A stretch of DNA of 64,000 nt, taken from contig CABQGK010000005.1 in assembly GCA_902463725.1 (NCBI GenBank), positions 62,001 through 126,000 on the forward strand. Reading direction: 5' to 3'. The notes under the pieces are model-generated. The model was given only the letters and a program-made list of their open reading frames with translations. It did no database searches and was not told where the DNA came from. Position numbers and translations under genes: made by a program. Positions 1 to 7,253 of the stretch are shown here, piece by piece; position 1 is the first letter of the stretch, and the number at the start of each line of letters is the position of its first letter. This DNA is from an uncultured Sutterella sp. (lineage in GTDB: Bacteria > Pseudomonadota > Gammaproteobacteria > Burkholderiales > Burkholderiaceae_F).

Positions 1-116
1 AAGTATATCAAAGCAACCCCAAGAAAGACTGCACCGCTAGCGCGCTCATAAAGCGACGCTCCACCACCTTTGATGAGACAAGAGTGATGGAGCGGATAAG
101 CTATTGACTAAGCGCT

Positions 117-1880
117 TTACTTAGCCGCGTGAGCAGCTTCTGCGCCCGCAATACGGCCAAATACAATGATATCTGTATAGGCGTTACCACCCAAGCGGTT
201 AGTACCGTGCGTCACCCCCGTTACCTCACCGGCAGCCCAGAGACCAGGAATTACTTTACCTTCCTTCGTCAGGACTTCAGCCTTTTCGTTGATGCGCACA
301 CCGCCCATCGTATGATGCGTCGATGGAACGGCCTTAATAACGTAGTACTTGCCGTGGCTCATATCAACAAGACCTGCACGATGGTGGAAATCTTGGTCGT
401 TGCCCTTGCCAGCCATGGCAGAAACACGCTTGACCGTAGCTTCAAGCTGATTCAGTGGCATCTTCGTAAACTCAGCAATGCACTGCAGATCCTCACAGGT
501 CTTCATAATGCCCTGCTTCGTAAAGGCATCATACTCGGTGGGATGCTCTTTCACGGTGTTGCTAATAGCACCGATCTTGTCGTTCCAAAGCACCCAGGTG
601 TATCCCCCTGTTTGCTTGAGAATAGCCTCAGAGAGCACGTCACGGCGCTGTAGTTCCTCAACAAAGCGCTTACCCTCTTGATTAAGCATAATGGCTCCAT
701 CGAAACGCGCATCCGCGATCAGCTCAATAACTCCAGAGATGGGGTCACAGATTGGGTAGGTCTGTATGTAGCCCATATTGACAAGTTCAGCCCCAGCTCG
801 CTCGGCCATATAAAGCGCTTCGCCAGTGGTTCCTGGCGCATCGGTCGTTTTGAAGCGTTCATCGATCTTGGGATTGTACTTTTTCACCATTTCAGGATTA
901 GCCCCAAATCCGCCCGTGGCTAGCACAACGCCACCCTTGGCATGGAATGTGTAGGTTTCTCCATCCATGCTGGCCTTCACCCCCACCACGCGACCATGTG
1001 CATCCTTGATGAGTTCTTCGGCCTTCATGTTGCGGATAACGGGAATGCCCAACGCATCGGCCTTAGCCTGAAATTTCGAGATGAATTCCGTTCCTGTGTG
1101 ACCAAAGGGGATCAATGCACGCTTGCGACTATGTCCCCCAAAGAAAAAGAGATTGTCAGGTTCAAAGCGCACCCCTAGATAGTCACGACACCATTTCGCT
1201 GCATCCAAAGCCTGATGCGTCATGACATTAATCACCTTCATGTCACCTTTGCCATCACCACCCTTAAAGGTATCCTCTGCGTGCAACTCTGGCGAGTCAT
1301 CCGTGATGCCGAGTTTTGGTTGAACCCAGTTCTGGGCAACATTCATTTCTGCTCCAGAAATCAGTGAGTTTCCTCCCACGGATGGCATCTTTTCGAGGAG
1401 CACAACCTTAGCACCCGCATTCTTGGCAGTAATTGCAGCGGAAAAACCCGCTCCCCCTGCGCCAATGACCACAACGTCATAACGACTATCCTTGGGCAAC
1501 TTAGCACTCACCTGCTTGATGAGTTTCTTGTCAGCCTTAACGAGTTTGACGCCAGCTTTGTTCGCAGCATCATTGACTGCATCCAAAAATCCCTTGGATG
1601 AAAAGGTTGCACCGGAAATCACGTCGACATCCGTCGCATTGGCAGCAATTACATGATCCTTGAGCGTGGTGTAAACCTCTTTACTAAGTACTGGGTTTTC
1701 CTGATCCTTGAGTACTTTGATCGTTTTGATCCTACCCGCATCAAAGGTCACTGCCACCGTAATATCGCCGTGCTTGCCGATACCCGTGCCCTGCGTTGTT
1801 ACGAGAGAAGAAGCAAAAAGTGGATGAGAGAAGGTAGCTACCGCGAGCATAGCGGCAGAAACTAAAAGGGTCTTTTTCAT
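117..1880 (-). CDS. Periplasmic FMN/FAD-dependent reductase (fumarate/urocanate reductase-like, no heme domain)
   Basis: 587 residues. A signal peptide (about 1-24, ending LFASS) sends it to the periplasm. Residues 30-110 form an FMN-binding domain with the flavinylation motif DVISGAT (86-92), where ApbE-type transferases attach FMN to the last Thr. From 134 on comes a flavoprotein-subunit fold with dinucleotide motif GAGGAG (140-145), and later HHTMGG and NRLGGNA, which match active-site blocks of soluble fumarate reductases. Such enzymes reduce an unsaturated acid as terminal electron acceptor. There is no CXXCH, so unlike Shewanella flavocytochrome c the electrons must come from a separate donor. 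The segment around SRKRALIPFGHTG differs from the fumarate-reductase block I know, so the substrate is unassigned. The ribosome site GAGGA precedes the ATG by a few bases. The next gene upstream, a BON lipoprotein, has its own terminator. Confidence 0.88.
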   Translation of the reverse strand: MKKTLLVSAAMLAVATFSHPLFASSLVTTQGTGIGKHGDITVAVTFDAGRIKTIKVLKDQENPVLSKEVYTTLKDHVIAANATDVDVISGATFSSKGFLDAVNDAANKAGVKLVKADKKLIKQVSAKLPKDSRYDVVVIGAGGAGFSAAITAKNAGAKVVLLEKMPSVGGNSLISGAEMNVAQNWVQPKLGITDDSPELHAEDTFKGGDGKGDMKVINVMTHQALDAAKWCRDYLGVRFEPDNLFFFGGHSRKRALIPFGHTGTEFISKFQAKADALGIPVIRNMKAEELIKDAHGRVVGVKASMDGETYTFHAKGGVVLATGGFGANPEMVKKYNPKIDERFKTTDAPGTTGEALYMAERAGAELVNMGYIQTYPICDPISGVIELIADARFDGAIMLNQEGKRFVEELQRRDVLSEAILKQTGGYTWVLWNDKIGAISNTVKEHPTEYDAFTKQGIMKTCEDLQCIAEFTKMPLNQLEATVKRVSAMAGKGNDQDFHHRAGLVDMSHGKYYVIKAVPSTHHTMGGVRINEKAEVLTKEGKVIPGLWAAGEVTGVTHGTNRLGGNAYTDIIVFGRIAGAEAAHAAK

Positions 1881-1895
1881 GTTGTCCTCGTTGTG

Positions 1896-1956
1896 ATCGA
1901 AAATTCATCGATTCGCCGAGGATTGTAGTGGTAAAACCGACTCATTAGTCGGTTTT
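1896..1956 (-). promoter_or_regulatory. Upstream region of the flavin reductase with perfect 10-bp dyad
   Basis: Positions 1933-1942 (AAAACCGACT) and 1947-1956 (AGTCGGTTTT) form a perfect inverted repeat with a 4-base centre, 53-76 bases before the reductase ATG. A TACAAT hexamer on the minus strand (1922-1927) could be its -10 box, which would place the dyad over the -35 area. A second small dyad, ATCGA/TCGAT, lies at 1896-1912. The dyad could be an operator or a hairpin; no strong U-run follows on the transcribed strand, so an operator is preferred. Confidence 0.4.
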
Positions 1957-2159
1957 ATAGCTATTATGGGTGATAGGAAAAACCCTAATAAAAACAATAG
2001 TTTTCCTCTCAAAGCCACTATCAACGTGCATGGCGCGAGATATAGGGACTTTCCCTAACTCTAATGAATTTTGGGTTAGATGGATGCCACCATCTCAGAG
2101 AAAAGGACTCAGCAGGTGATCCCAAACAAAAGAAAGCAAGCCCAGAGCACAATATGGCA
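1957..2159. other. Intergenic sequence with no gene seen
   Basis: Together with the flanking sites this is the 317-base gap between the flavin reductase and the BON lipoprotein. It is AT-rich, with a short dyad AGGGA/TCCCT near 2045-2057. The only open frame overlapping it (2080-2283, plus) runs through the terminator and looks like a shadow. Confidence 0.5.
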
Positions 2160-2185
2160 AAGGGGGTGGTTGCCGCCACCCCCTT
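2160..2185 (-). terminator. Terminator of the BON lipoprotein gene
   Basis: A perfect 10-bp stem, AAGGGGGTGG (2160-2169) with CCACCCCCTT (2176-2185) and a 6-base loop, lies 13 bases past the stop codon. The U-run on the minus strand is short (TTTG), so efficiency is uncertain. Confidence 0.65.
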
Positions 2186-2197
2186 CTTTCGTTAGAA

Positions 2198-2872
2198 CTA
2201 GTTGTTTGAACCCCACTCATTGCTCTGCTGAGTATTCTGCTGCGTCGTGCTCTTTTGCTTGTTACTATTCATACGTAGCTTGATCATCTCTTCACTTTCC
2301 ACACTAAAAAGCGTCACAACCTGCTGAACCCCATCAACCCCTGCGACAACTTTTTTCGTGATCGCAGCCTCAGTCGGTGAGAGAATCCCCATGAGGTACA
2401 CAATATTGCGCTCCACGACAACCTTCATTTGGTTGAGCGAGATCTTCTTGGTCGCCACGATATTTCCACGTACCTTCGTCGCTAAATACGAATCGCTCAT
2501 TCGCTGTGCTGCAGAAACAGGCTGGCGGACTGCCAACTCGTTAATCACCCCATCCACATCGAGTGTTCCTGCGGCAATCTGTGCAGCCTTCTCTTTAGCA
2601 GCCTCCGTAGCCACTTCGCCCGTCAGGAGTACCTTACGGTCATAGCTCGTCACGGTAATGTGGTTCGGCGTGGCTTTAATTGCCTCAGTGATATCAAGAT
2701 ATATGCGCTTCTCCAGCACTTCGTCATTGACAATGGCACCTGTTGAACGACGATCTGTCACCACTGTCGCGGTTGTTGCAGCTGCACCGCCAACGAGCAA
2801 CGGAGCGCACCCTACCAAGAGTTGTATTCCCGCCAAAGCGCCTACGAGCAGAGAAACTGACTTCACTTTCAT
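2198..2872 (-). CDS. BON-domain outer-membrane lipoprotein (DolP/YraP-like)
   Basis: 224 residues from the chosen ATG at 2872, which has GGAG six bases upstream; a longer frame from 2902 has no ribosome site. The signal peptide ends in the lipobox LLVGC, so the product should be a lipoprotein. Two BON domains follow: the first around DEVLEKRIYLDITEAIK to DVDGVINELAV, the second around LATKVRGNIVATKKI to DGVQQVVTLF. This is the layout of DolP (YraP), which supports outer-membrane integrity at sites of envelope stress. The C-terminal 25 residues are a Ser/Asn/Gln-rich tail without fold. It stands alone between the regulator gene and the reductase. Confidence 0.85.
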   Translation of the reverse strand: MKVKSVSLLVGALAGIQLLVGCAPLLVGGAAATTATVVTDRRSTGAIVNDEVLEKRIYLDITEAIKATPNHITVTSYDRKVLLTGEVATEAAKEKAAQIAAGTLDVDGVINELAVRQPVSAAQRMSDSYLATKVRGNIVATKKISLNQMKVVVERNIVYLMGILSPTEAAITKKVVAGVDGVQQVVTLFSVESEEMIKLRMNSNKQKSTTQQNTQQSNEWGSNN

Positions 2873-2935
2873 TGAACACTCCACATTGGAAAATTTCTTC
2901 ATATCGCCGAGTTCATATCTTTTAGCTTACCGCGC

Positions 2936-3664
2936 TCAAGCGTTTTGACGGACGATATTTTGTAACCAAGACCAATACCCTTCAAAAGTCGCACGGTGAA
3001 ACCAAAACTTTCCTGAGCGCTTACGTAACTTGCCTGCATCAATCCATGCACGCACTGCCGTATGGAGGGTAGAAACATCAGTACCAAGTAACTGAGCCAC
3101 CGTCACTAACATAGGAAATGTCGTAAAGCCCAGCCAATCTGCACCGCGAGACTGTAGCACCCGCTCCATACTTGGCGTTGACTCGATGAGAATCAGCATC
3201 ATCAACGCACCGAGACGCTCCTCAATGGTCCCGTATCGATTAGCGACCATGCCCATTCGGTCACAGAGCGCACAGTACGTTGAGTAATTCATCAGTTCAC
3301 GCTGCCAAAGGGCGTTCTGGTCAGCAATCTTGAGCAGTAGTTCCTGATTGATAACCAAGACATCAGCATTGGTTATGCAGTAGTGCGAGCGGGGTAATCG
3401 ATCGCGCACATAGAGATTCTCGAAACTGCCGCACATAGCGCCTGCGCAACTCAGTGACAACATCAGCGGCTCTTCGCGAACAGGATCCTTCAAAGCCTTC
3501 GCGACAATCCCAGAACGTACGAACATCAGACGTTCAAAGATATTCGGCGATGAATAGATCTCCTCTCCACGCGTATAGCGCACACTGTGCCCTAGCCCAT
3601 TCATCACGCCGATCATGGACTGGGACATCTTCGGCGAAAGCCAAGGTCGGATCAAAGTATTCAT
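2936..3664 (-). CDS. Crp/Fnr-family transcriptional regulator
   Basis: 242 residues. Residues 1-130 look like the cyclic-nucleotide-binding-type beta-roll (GEEIYSSPNIFERLMFVRSGIV), then a long dimer helix (about 125-150) and a C-terminal winged helix-turn-helix around FPMLVTVAQLLGTDVSTLHTAVRAW. No N-terminal cluster of cysteines like that of Fnr is present, so an oxygen-sensing Fe-S cluster is unlikely; the effector is unknown. It is the last gene before the origin-like region, and its 5' end lies 24 bases from the first DnaA box. Its targets are not shown by the sequence, but the neighbouring respiratory reductase is a natural candidate. Confidence 0.8.
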   Translation of the reverse strand: MNTLIRPWLSPKMSQSMIGVMNGLGHSVRYTRGEEIYSSPNIFERLMFVRSGIVAKALKDPVREEPLMLSLSCAGAMCGSFENLYVRDRLPRSHYCITNADVLVINQELLLKIADQNALWQRELMNYSTYCALCDRMGMVANRYGTIEERLGALMMLILIESTPSMERVLQSRGADWLGFTTFPMLVTVAQLLGTDVSTLHTAVRAWIDAGKLRKRSGKFWFHRATFEGYWSWLQNIVRQNA

Positions 3665-4098
3665 ATAAACAAAAAAGTTGTTATTTTTGTGGATAATTTT
3701 GTTAGCAACTCAGAAATCAACTCTTCTTTATTGTGGATAACTTTTTTGTGAGGCTATTTTTCACGTTTTTGTTCACATCTGCTCAACAACTATCCACAGC
3801 CCTCGGATTTAGTTATCCACCCAGTTGTCCCTGTGCGCTTCCCTTAATCTAGCTAGCAAATTAAGAGTTATCCACAGAAAAGCGCAGACCTACTACATAC
3901 TACTACTATCTTTATAAAAATATCTTTATCCTTTATTGAACTGCACAGAAGAAAACCCTCTACACCCTAGCGAATTTTCATTCCTTTAGTGAGAAATAGA
4001 TGTGCCTACAGAACAAAGAGGAGCTTAAAATTCATGCACTTTCCATGAATTAACCTGTGGATTTCTTTGTGTGTAGGCTGTGTGTTTCTTGTGGATTA
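3665..4098. other. Probable chromosomal replication origin (oriC)
   Basis: This 434-base gene-free stretch holds three perfect DnaA boxes (3688-3696 and 3732-3740 as TGTGGATAA, 3868-3876 as TTATCCACA). Three more boxes have one mismatch (3790-3798, 3813-3821, 4090-4098). Fourteen bases after the 3868 box lies CTACTACATACTACTACTAT (3890-3909), whose complement reads as repeated 3'-GAT-5' triplets, the DnaA-trio pattern described for bacterial unwinding elements. An AT-rich run (3911-3940) follows directly. An inverted repeat AATTCATG/CATGAATT sits at 4029-4036 and 4044-4051. Sampled strand composition changes from C-rich to G-rich across this region. Box cluster, trios, AT-rich element and skew together make it a stronger origin candidate than the dnaA promoter. 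Confidence 0.75.
3890..3940. other. DnaA-trio array and AT-rich unwinding element
   Basis: TACTAC-type triplets from 3890 to 3910 continue into a run with almost no G or C (3911-3940). The adjacent perfect DnaA box at 3868-3876 points toward it, as in the basal unwinding system known from Bacillus. Confidence 0.6.
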
Positions 4099-6144
4099 TT
4101 AGCCAAAGAAAGCCTTTTCTACCGTGTTAATACCGTGTTTTGCGGTAATAGCGCCACCAAAATACTTAGCTGGATCTTTGAGACTGCCAATCATCATGAA
4201 ATCTTTCCCCTCTTCTTCCAAAGCTTTCTGTAGCTCATCACGAGGCTCGAGATCTCCAGCAATAATGACGTGATCAACACGGTACGTTGTAGGTAGGTGA
4301 TCTGTCAGAGACCGAACGCGGATACTGACGGTATCAATACTTTCTACGACACTCTCGGAAACGGTTTGAACCCCATTCATTCGTATCCATTGCAGCTCGT
4401 CGAGCTTCTGGTCACTTTTGAGGCTTTCTTTGAGTTGCCGCAGATCTTTTTCCATCACCAAATAGGTGGATCGATCGAGCGTATCGATAAATGGAATAAC
4501 CCCTTGGCAACCGGCACGATGTACTTTAGGGTCGCCTATACCCCACGCCTGTAGCCATTGTTGACTGGAAGGCATGTGCTCATTAACAAGGTAGCGAGCC
4601 ATATCAAGGGCAATGCGAGAGTCGCCTAGAATGGCAACGCGATGCCCGACGGAGGCATTTCTCAGTAAAACATCTTCGAATGTGAGTACATTGAGGCTAT
4701 CTACGCCGGCAATGTCGGCGATGGCAGGCACGGTGCCTGTAGCTAGGAAGACTTTGTAGTCGGGGTAATTTTCACGAATCCAATTTCCTGAAGCGCGGAC
4801 GCCGCGGATAATTTCCACGCCAAGCTTGAGAAGGTTTTCTTCTTTTTTCGCGATGAGCACGGTGAGCTGCTCTTTCCCAGGAATCTTGGCCGCTAGGGCT
4901 AGGAGCCCTCCGAGTTGTGGCCTTTCCTCAACGAGGACTGTTTTCAGTCCACGACGAGCTGCATGCTCTGCAGCGGCGAGTCCGGCAGGTCCAGCTCCGA
5001 TGATGAGACATTTTCCGCCCGCTTTAGGAGCCTTTTTCTTAGGTGTTAGCGGAAAGACAACATAGGGATTGGCAATACAACAGAGGGGAATTTCCTCATG
5101 AGAGCGCGTCGTGGTAATGCAATGATTGGCGCAGCCCACGCAAGGAGTGATCTCATCGGCGCTGCGATAATAGAGTTTTTCTCCCCACTCTGGATCCGCT
5201 ATAAGTGCATGGTTGAGTTCCACGAGCGCTTTAGGATCTCGGCTCAAACTATCTTGTATGACATCGGGGCTCGCTTCTGGAGGCAGTAGCGCTACGGGGA
5301 GCTTGGTTTCTTGCGAGAAACGCTCAATGAATGGGTACCAAATCCCCGCTGGGGTGAGGTCATTGTAGAGGGGAACTGCGTCTGCGAGTAACCCCACATC
5401 AAAGGTGAGCATGTCCACGCCTTCGTAAGCGAGCTGTTCAGCAAAGCTGACGAGTGTTTCCCACGAATTACCAGAGGGTACAAGGTCCATAAGGGTGAGT
5501 CGATAGGAGAGTATCGGCGTTGGACCAATATAGTCGCGAATACGCCGTACGACCTGTGTTGCAAACTGCATGCGCTTCTCTCCACCCCAGAAATCCGTGC
5601 GCTTGTTGAGTACGGGTGAAGAGAAGGTGTTGGGAAGGGAGAGTTTGCCTGCGTAGACTTCTACCCCGCTGAAGCCGCCTTTGCTAACCGCAGTAGCAGC
5701 CTGTAGCGCATAGTTTTTAATGAAGTGCTCGACCATGAAGCGCGGGATTCCTCGGCTACGGTAATGCGTTTCGGCATTAAGTAGTGCTGACGCAGACACT
5801 GCACCGAAGTGTGCAGCATCTAGGCCGTGGTGCATGAGTTGAAGGATGACTTCTGAGCCGCGAGAGCGAAGAAAGCTTGTCAGGCGAAACGCTTTGTTGT
5901 AGAAGGCTGCGTCTAAGCTAGGCGCATCGAGCTGCGATTTACCAGAAAAGCTGATTGCCCCATGCTGGATAGTAAATAAAGCAGGCCCGTGATCCGTGCA
6001 GCGAGATTGATAGAACGCAACCCATTCGTTTGTAAAGTCGGCATGCGTCTCGAGCCCAGTTTTGACAGGGCTCATGATCATACGGTTTTTGAGTGTGTGC
6101 GCGCCTACTTTAAGCGTGGAGAAGAGGTCGGGGTATTTTGTCAT
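4099..6144 (-). CDS. Old yellow enzyme-type NADH:flavin oxidoreductase with Fe-S and FAD domains (2,4-dienoyl-CoA reductase family)
   Basis: 681 residues from ATG 6144 (a GTG three bases earlier is possible). Residues 1-340 are an FMN TIM barrel. The cluster motif CVGCANHC followed by LCC binds a 4Fe-4S cluster at about 335-360. A Rossmann domain with GAGPAGLAAAEHAARRG starts near 385, followed by an NAD(P)-binding segment with GDSRIALDMA. This is the full three-cofactor layout of 2,4-dienoyl-CoA, enoate and trimethylamine-dehydrogenase-type enzymes, which reduce activated C=C bonds or demethylate amines. The substrate cannot be read. The upstream nucleotidase stop and this start overlap as TGATG, so the two are translationally coupled. 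Its last codon abuts a near-match DnaA box. Confidence 0.85.
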   Translation of the reverse strand: MTKYPDLFSTLKVGAHTLKNRMIMSPVKTGLETHADFTNEWVAFYQSRCTDHGPALFTIQHGAISFSGKSQLDAPSLDAAFYNKAFRLTSFLRSRGSEVILQLMHHGLDAAHFGAVSASALLNAETHYRSRGIPRFMVEHFIKNYALQAATAVSKGGFSGVEVYAGKLSLPNTFSSPVLNKRTDFWGGEKRMQFATQVVRRIRDYIGPTPILSYRLTLMDLVPSGNSWETLVSFAEQLAYEGVDMLTFDVGLLADAVPLYNDLTPAGIWYPFIERFSQETKLPVALLPPEASPDVIQDSLSRDPKALVELNHALIADPEWGEKLYYRSADEITPCVGCANHCITTTRSHEEIPLCCIANPYVVFPLTPKKKAPKAGGKCLIIGAGPAGLAAAEHAARRGLKTVLVEERPQLGGLLALAAKIPGKEQLTVLIAKKEENLLKLGVEIIRGVRASGNWIRENYPDYKVFLATGTVPAIADIAGVDSLNVLTFEDVLLRNASVGHRVAILGDSRIALDMARYLVNEHMPSSQQWLQAWGIGDPKVHRAGCQGVIPFIDTLDRSTYLVMEKDLRQLKESLKSDQKLDELQWIRMNGVQTVSESVVESIDTVSIRVRSLTDHLPTTYRVDHVIIAGDLEPRDELQKALEEEGKDFMMIGSLKDPAKYFGGAITAKHGINTVEKAFFG

Positions 6145-7100
6145 CACGGCTTAGATTTGGGATTATGAATACCAAAAGGCACGAGCACACTGGGAATACT
6201 GTTGTAGCTCTTTTCTAGATGACGTTGTTGATCATCGAAGAAAATATGCGGCCGAATAGCTTGCAGAATTGGGGTTTTATCCCGCCCGTCGAGCAAAAAG
6301 AGTTCCGTCGCACTCATACCGAAGCTTTTGAGTGTGGTGATCAAACGCTCTTCGCTTGGAGCGCCGCGAGCCGTGACCACTGAGATGCGGATCGCTGGGC
6401 TGAAATATGGATTTTCTCGTCCATGAAGTTCGTAGTCGAGGCGCTGAAAATTACTTAAGGACTCAAAGAGCGGTTGCAGAGGGCCTGGTGCGTGAGGCGT
6501 GAGTGCCTTTTGTTGCTCAAACTTGTGAAACGCCTGTATGCCTTCCTTTTGGTACTCACGCTCGCTTTCATCGTCTGCGATCACACCGTCAAAGTCAAAG
6601 GCGATGCGTAGCGTTGGATTTTCTTCGTTGTCGAGTTCTGCGGCAAGTTCCCTACTGCTCTTGTCACTCGGAAGAACGAGTCCGGCGGGAACGCCGTCAT
6701 TGATGGCCTTGTTGACGTTTTCAAGATTTGCCGACAAGAAAAGAGAAACATCAAATGCCTTGAGGTAGGGGAAAGTGGAGTGCCCAGAGGTAAAGCACCC
6801 CGAGGAGAGCCGGAGATTATGGGCACGACAGGAATTAAAGAATCGCTGTGCCGTTTCAGGGGAGTTACGTGAAAAGGCTACGACATCAAACGGAGAGAGC
6901 TCTCCAAAGCGCTCATTGATGGCAAGAAGGCGGCGTACAAAGTGGAAGGCTACTCCAGGGTTGAGAATATCCTTCTTGTGTGTGACTTGATAGTCACGAA
7001 AAGCGCGGTAGCCTTCTTCCTCAAAGAGTTTGTGCTCTTGTTCAAGGTCAAAGAGTGCCCGTGAAGAAACGGCGACAACGAGTTTTTTTCGTTCAGCCAT
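6144..7100 (-). CDS. Cytosolic 5'-nucleotidase (cN-I-like, PF06189 type)
   Basis: 318 residues from ATG 7100, which has AGGGGA seven bases upstream; a TTG start at 7115 is less likely. The N-terminus KLVVAVSSRALFDLE and the block GVAFHFVRRLLAINE resemble the bacterial 5-nucleotidase family related to animal cN-I. A HAD-type catalytic motif, AFDFDGVIADDESE, lies near 170-183; its first Asp is the expected nucleophile. Further HAD blocks are SVVTARGAPSEERL and FFDDQQRH. It would dephosphorylate nucleoside monophosphates. It is co-transcribed with, and overlaps, the flavin oxidoreductase gene; no metabolic link between the two is known to me. A strong hairpin separates it from gyrB. Confidence 0.75.
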   Translation of the reverse strand: MAERKKLVVAVSSRALFDLEQEHKLFEEEGYRAFRDYQVTHKKDILNPGVAFHFVRRLLAINERFGELSPFDVVAFSRNSPETAQRFFNSCRAHNLRLSSGCFTSGHSTFPYLKAFDVSLFLSANLENVNKAINDGVPAGLVLPSDKSSRELAAELDNEENPTLRIAFDFDGVIADDESEREYQKEGIQAFHKFEQQKALTPHAPGPLQPLFESLSNFQRLDYELHGRENPYFSPAIRISVVTARGAPSEERLITTLKSFGMSATELFLLDGRDKTPILQAIRPHIFFDDQQRHLEKSYNSIPSVLVPFGIHNPKSKP

Positions 7101-7159
7101 GGGTGTTCCCCTCAATAAGCGTTGCCTACTTGGTCGGTAGCCGTCTCCTCAGTGCTCGA

Positions 7160-7193
7160 GGTTGTGCACGGCGTTTATGCGCCGTGCACAACC
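7160..7193 (-). terminator. Perfect 14-bp hairpin between gyrB and the nucleotidase gene
   Basis: GGTTGTGCACGGCG (7160-7173) and CGCCGTGCACAACC (7180-7193) pair without mismatch around a 6-base loop, 60 bases past the gyrB stop. No U-run follows, so this may be a Rho-type or processing/stability hairpin rather than a simple terminator. Confidence 0.55.
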
Positions 7194-7253
7194 AAGCGTG
7201 TGGGACGCGTCCATCCGCCTTCGGTTGCATTGCTAGCGACGTTTCTCGCTCAG

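Noticed and set aside
1..116. Possible end of another gene at the left edge
   Set aside because: Short frames on both strands are interrupted by stops, and nothing is recognisable in 116 bases.
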